DNA from: Patiria pectinifera
Taxonomy: Eukaryota > Echinodermata > Asteroidea > Valvatida > Asterinidae
Assembly: GCA_029964075.1 (NCBI GenBank)
Contig: CM057146.1
Span: 9,629,501 to 9,693,500, forward strand
Direction: 5' to 3'
Length of the DNA: 64,000 nt
Position 1 is the first letter of the stretch; each line of letters starts with the position of its first letter. The notes below the pieces were generated by a model that saw nothing but the letters and a program-made list of their open reading frames with translations, was not told where the DNA came from and searched no databases. A program made the translations under genes and the position numbers. Below are positions 59,827 through 64,000 of this stretch, piece by piece.

Positions 59827-61002
59827 GACTTGCTTTTGTGCTTCTGTTGTTGTTCCATAAACCAGGACACACAGCTCATTTAGACAAGACTTAAAAAAAC
59901 AAATCAGACAACGAAGTGTAATTTTTCCAACATCAGACCAAATGGACCAGTATGCACTGTCAAGTATATGGTACCGAAAACATCAGAAGTGCCAACAACC
60001 TTGACAATTACCTACAACCTCAGAGTTTTTCAGCACATCAGTCTTATCAGATGATTAGCAGAGAAAAGTGCCATGCAAATGTAAGTATTATCTTGAGAGA
60101 CGTTAATCTGACACTCCAAAATGATGCTGAGATATCCTCGTCTCAACTGTCCATCGCGAGTGACCACTGACAGGCTGCGGATGTCCACCGGGAATGGACA
60201 GGACAGTCCGGTCAAGCATGATGGATAACCCCAGGGCTTCCAAGTACATCCCAAGTCATGAACTTCAATCCAGCGGACATCAAAATGGCCACAACTGGGA
60301 ATTTCCTTAAGAGGAGGGGACGTGCGCTTAATGTGATACCGATCACGCCGGTTTGCCGAGGTGTCAAATCATAACTGACAGCGCGCGAGGCTTTTTAGAC
60401 CTGAATTAAGTAAGTGGAGTCAGGATAGATGCTTCTTTTTTTTTTTCCTGCCACGAGCTATGCACGGGCTCGGATGGCAGTTTAACAGGATGACAGGGAT
60501 GATTCTGCAAGACAGATTTCTGACTCGGACGTCACATTACTAGCACTGGGCTAAAATAATACTGCAGCTGAACGATGCAGGATCGTAACTCGCATTATAC
60601 GCGAAGTTGCAATGATTACTTAATTTAGCTGGCATGTCACATACATGACAGACTTTGATATTTGAGATACACAGCTTGTATCGAAATTCTGTTCAAAATC
60701 TCTTATTCAAAGCAAAGGCTTTTGATTGCTTTTTTATTTTTCAATACTTCAGCAATTTTTTTTCAGGCTTTGTTAAGCCATTTTCATCCTGCACACAACA
60801 CAATAACAGATAGGCGGTGGATCTTTTAAAGCTCCAGACTGAATGTTTGATTTTCTCCCCAAAAAACCAATCTTGCTTCGACGTTCAAATAAAAAAAACA
60901 CTGTAGAAAAAGCGTTTAAAAATATTGGAAATAGACTACAAATGCACTATAATTTTATGGGAATTTGTTTGCATTGTCGAAAATGATTCGTTTAAGGCTT
61001 AC
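59827..61002. other. Region 3' of the axin exon, no certain gene
   Basis: On the minus strand this should be axin intron or 3' end, but no sequence encoding the second half of DIX was found. A 113-codon open frame at 60030-60368 (minus) is unassigned; see findings. Confidence 0.4.
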
Positions 61003-61179
61003 CTGTAGTCACCCCTCTTGGAAATGAGAGTCTTGAATTGGGCCAACGTGATCTTGTCGCCGGGTAGTGTCGTCCTGTAGGGGATGGGATCGTTGCAGAA
61101 GTAGTAGGCTACCGTCGTTGTCATTGTTTCCTTACCGTCCGGCGGGGCAAAGGTGCGCTGCTTGGACCCACTTTTCCTC
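61003..61179 (-). CDS. axin: Axin exon encoding the first half of the DIX domain (partial gene)
   Basis: On the minus strand, acceptor ttcacag and donor ACAG|gtaagc bound 177 bases: one base completing a codon, 58 codons, then two bases. The product runs [15 protein letters not shown], then [14 protein letters not shown], then [16 protein letters not shown]. This is the start of the DIX domain in its axin form (YYFC.. PIPYRT.. LGQFK.. in vertebrate axins); Dishevelled and Ccd1 DIX domains lack the YYFC-PIPYRT signature. Axin is the cytoplasmic scaffold of the beta-catenin destruction complex, and DIX mediates head-to-tail polymerisation and binding to Dishevelled. The final exon (rest of DIX and stop) should lie at lower coordinates but is not visible between the gap and this exon; upstream exons lie beyond 61179, probably outside the window. 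Confidence 0.88.
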
Positions 61180-61612
61180 CTGTGAACGTAATCAGAGAAA
61201 CAGATTACCAGTTAAAAATATTTATAAAAAAATATGTGTTTTGGGAGATTATAGTTGCTGAAATGGGCAATTCCAGGGTCATGTAATGTCCGTGACAGAG
61301 CCTTTTAAAACAGTTGCAAAGATTTTGCGGTGTTCGAAACGGATGACAGACTAGCACGCAAAATTGAAGAGACATGCTGAAATTGTTTTCAGATATTCCT
61401 GAACTACAAGATCCTGGTCGTATATGGTTAAAACGGCATTGAAAATATAGCTCAAGTTAAAGGGAATATACATCATTTGCTTTTGCTGTAATTTTCAGAA
61501 ATGGATGGAATTGGGGGGGTTGGAAATATATAGCAAATATAGTTACACTGACATTTTTGAGGTTTTGGGTTCGAAAATGCTATAAAAACCAAGAAAAACA
61601 ATCATTTTCTTG

Positions 61613-61697
61613 TAGTCTGGTTCCCTGAATCCATATAAGAAGAAACAGAGGAGTTTACATACATTGGAGAATTGTAAGGTCAGGGAACCAGTCTAGC
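61613..61697. repeat. Small inverted repeat (TAGTCTGGTTCCCTGA)
   Basis: TAGTCTGGTTCCCTGA at 61613 is mirrored by TCAGGGAACCAGTCTA near 61695. A short hairpin or MITE in probable axin intron. Confidence 0.55.
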
Positions 61698-61955
61698 TGG
61701 CTTGTACCCGTTCATAGGTGTGTAATCGATTGCAAACAAGTGCGATGGTCAATTGGGGCCAGTATTTGACGAAAAAAAACAGGGTTTTTTTGGAAATTGA
61801 TACAAAAATACCACTTTTCTTGAAAATGAATGTATACCAGGTGCCATGATTTTACAGGATGCTTTACACTGTCATTCACTAACAGTCCAGCAAGGTATTT
61901 CAAAATGATTTGGTAGTTTTATTTTTTGATGTTTGCAAATGTTGTATTTTCCCTT

Positions 61956-62148
61956 TAAGAAATAGCGGCCATTTAAAGAAGAATGGTCAAAAACTAGTCT
62001 GTCCACATCTATGGCAGTCATTTCGACCTAAGTACAATCATTGCAGTTCTTCATGTGCGCTGTGCTATTGTGTTGACCATATCTCATAGATTTGCGTGTG
62101 GACAAACTGGTGTTTGACCATCTTTCTTTAAACCATCGCCATTTCTTA
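61956..62148. mobile_element. Small foldback element in probable axin intron
   Basis: TAAGAAATAGCGGCCATTTA on the left is mirrored by TAAACCATCGCCATTTCTTA on the right, and GAATGGTCAAA with AGTCTGTCCACA likewise. Arms ~52 bp, centre ~90 bp. No clear target duplication. Confidence 0.6.
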
Positions 62149-63510
62149 ATTTAGGCTTCATTTTCAGCACCGTTTTCACCATATACCACCAAGATGCTGC
62201 AGTCAAGGAATATCTTGAAACAATTTGAACATGTCTCCTCAATTCCAAGAAGTCTGCGTCTGGAAAATTGTAAACGTTTTTTTAGGACCACCCTGTACAG
62301 AGACAGTGACATTAATGCTTTGGAGTAAACACATGTACCGGTATGCTGACCCACTTCAACTGACCTCTTTGGGCATGCACATGCTACATTCGTATCAAAC
62401 AAAAGCCTGGATTTTAATTTCCCTTCCCGAACAATAGAGAAATCTTATCCAGCCACACACTTAAAAGCCACACTTTCAAACCTGTCCGGTTCTGGTGTAT
62501 TTCGCATCCATCAAACATCACATACATTAGCAACACACCGAGGCACAAAATGAGTTTAATATCCGCTAGTTAGCCACTTATGGTCTCGCAACGCCTTTTC
62601 TTTTTTTTAAAACTTTTCGGAACCTTTTTCTTTATGAAAGGGATTGGGTGTCTTACAAGACTTAAAGCTTCAAAATTTCCTTGCGATAGTGTACTGTATT
62701 GATGCAACTGTACATTCACGGAAAAAAAGGAGGAAATTCCAAAATTCAGAAGACTTTGCACGGTGTTTTTCTTTTGTGAATGACAGAAATGGGAATTAAA
62801 GAGGAAATCAGCTGGTCTGAGGAAAATTTTATTTAATTTGAAACACGTATTAAGGAGTACCAAATAATTGTGTACAACCTGTATGCAACATGGACCCACT
62901 TTATTAATAGCCACTAAGTTTGGTCATCAGATAAGTCTGTATTTCTTGAGAGCCTCTGTTGTCTGACTGAAAGCCTTGCAGTTTCCACTTGGGTAATTCC
63001 AGCGTTATGAAAGGAAGTGTAATGTCCGTGACACGGCCAATTAACCATGATATCTAATTAATGATTCAGAGAAATGATAGTAAAACTCCTAGTCTGTAAT
63101 CTTCTTGACCATTACTAGACGATGTATAGGATTTTAATAATACATTTTCGGGTTTACTTAATGAGCTCTTAAAAGCGCGGTCAAGGATATTATAAAAGGC
63201 TGGAATCACCCACTTGTGACTTTTTTGTGTTCATGTTCATGGGCCATATTTAGCTTAACAGCTATAACGAACGTAAAACAGAAACTGGTGCCACGTGCAC
63301 GTAGCTAAACAAATTACACAATATCTTTACCTGATGGAGGAAGCTGAAGAGGAAGCTGAAATCGTACACATTCCTTAATTACAAAGATGCTTGGAGATGC
63401 TTGGTTTAGAAAAGGTAAATATGTGTGGTGGGTGAAAATAAAAAAAAAAAATCTATCGTGGGCTGTCAGTACATCCAGTATATACAGTATATACGCTGCT
63501 GTGCGATGTC
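62149..63510. other. Probable axin intron or flank, no gene seen
   Basis: A short repeat (TAATTCCAG ... AATGTCCGTGACA) occurs at ~61270 and ~62994. No exon could be placed with confidence. Confidence 0.4.
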
Positions 63511-63600
63511 GCTTCAAAACGTCACGCGCGCGTGCACGCCATCCATCCTAGCAGCGCGTGTTGCGCGCGCGCGCGTCGTCTCATGCGGGGGGGAGCGCAT
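63511..63600. repeat. Alternating purine-pyrimidine (CG)n-rich tract
   Basis: ACGCGCGCGTGCACG and GTTGCGCGCGCGCGCGTCG form an alternating tract of the kind that can adopt Z-DNA. CpG-rich in an AT-rich setting. Confidence 0.55.
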
Positions 63601-63708
63601 GCAGTGCATAATTGTTAAAAGTTTTACCAGACTGTTACTATCATTGAATATCATATTAATGACAACGGACGCGACAAACACTGATCATAAGAAACAAGGC
63701 CAGACCAG

Positions 63709-64000
63709 TAAAACTTTGGGGATGGAGGGAAGGTTCTAAGGGGGAACTTTGGGGATGGGGAAAAGGTTCTAAGGGGGAACTTTGGGGATGGGTAAAGGTT
63801 CTAAGGGAGAACTTTGGGAATGGGGTAAAGGTTCTAAGGGGGAACTTTGGGGATGGGGTAAAGGTTCTAAGGGGGAACTCTGGGGATGGGTAAAGGTTCT
63901 AAGGGAATATTTTGGGGATGGGGTAAAAGTTCTAAGGGAGTACTTTGGGGATGGGGTAAAAGTTCTAAGGCGGTACTTTGGGGATGGGGTAAAGGTTCTC
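63709..64000 (+). repeat. 33-bp minisatellite
   Basis: At least eight tandem units of GGTTCTAAGGGGGAACTTTG followed by GGGATGGGGTAAA, about 33 bp each with small length and base changes. Runs off the window end. Confidence 0.85.

Noticed and set aside
59261-59894. Long open frames of ~200 codons on both strands
   Set aside because: They consist almost entirely of undetermined residues from the 500-N gap.
63331-63355. Possible 25-bp axin micro-exon on the minus strand (ttcag ... gtaaag)
   Set aside because: Splice-like borders exist, but the exon is tiny, the phase cannot be tested and the sequence is a simple CTTCCTCTTCAG-type repeat.

Overview
This is animal nuclear DNA. It has spliced protein genes with GT/AG introns, an exon of the Wnt regulator axin, an interstitial (TTAGGG)n telomeric tract and a dense load of short DNA transposons. 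The intron-poor secreted C-type lectin, the axin and monocarboxylate-transporter-like genes, and the mix of foldback and tRNA-derived repeats fit a marine invertebrate deuterostome. An echinoderm is my best guess, made on style rather than on a diagnostic sequence. A 500-base run of N at 59327-59826 marks a scaffold gap.

0-21 kb: two genes, both on the minus strand, in repeat-rich DNA. A single-exon C-type lectin lies at 4625-5164. A four-exon major-facilitator (SLC16/MCT-like) transporter lies at 8284-13742; every splice junction keeps frame and gives 432 residues. Around and inside them are many inverted-repeat elements: a 388-bp foldback with a 9-bp target duplication, a 150-bp element built around telomeric repeats, two TA-flanked foldbacks starting CAGGGTGAGT, a ~1.4-kb palindromic element, the 3' tail of a non-LTR retrotransposon, and a foldback whose arms are made of a short tandem repeat.

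21.6-59.3 kb: no protein gene is recognisable. The stretch is a macrosatellite, about five head-to-tail copies of a unit built from blocks I call a to h: (a) a 74-bp minisatellite, (b) a unique-looking segment with a doublet CRE motif, (c) and (d-e) two large foldbacks of one family, (f) a tRNA-derived SINE-like segment, (g) a spacer and, in two copies, (h) a block of TTGCG/CGCAA dyads. Block order is g a b c d e f g h | d e f g | a b c d e f g | a b c d e f g | a b c d e f g h | gap. Because the copies are related, each later insertion can be read against an empty site in the same window. This exposes perfect 8-bp target duplications, a nested Tc1-like/hAT-like pair, a solo LTR shared by two units, and a 2.5-kb composite insertion in which two complete short elements bracket 1.9 kb of foreign DNA.

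59.8-64 kb: an axin exon encoding the first half of the DIX domain (minus strand, 61003-61179), intronic or flanking DNA with small inverted repeats, and a 33-bp minisatellite that runs off the end. The lectin (innate recognition), transporter and axin (Wnt destruction complex) have no evident shared pathway; their closeness looks incidental.
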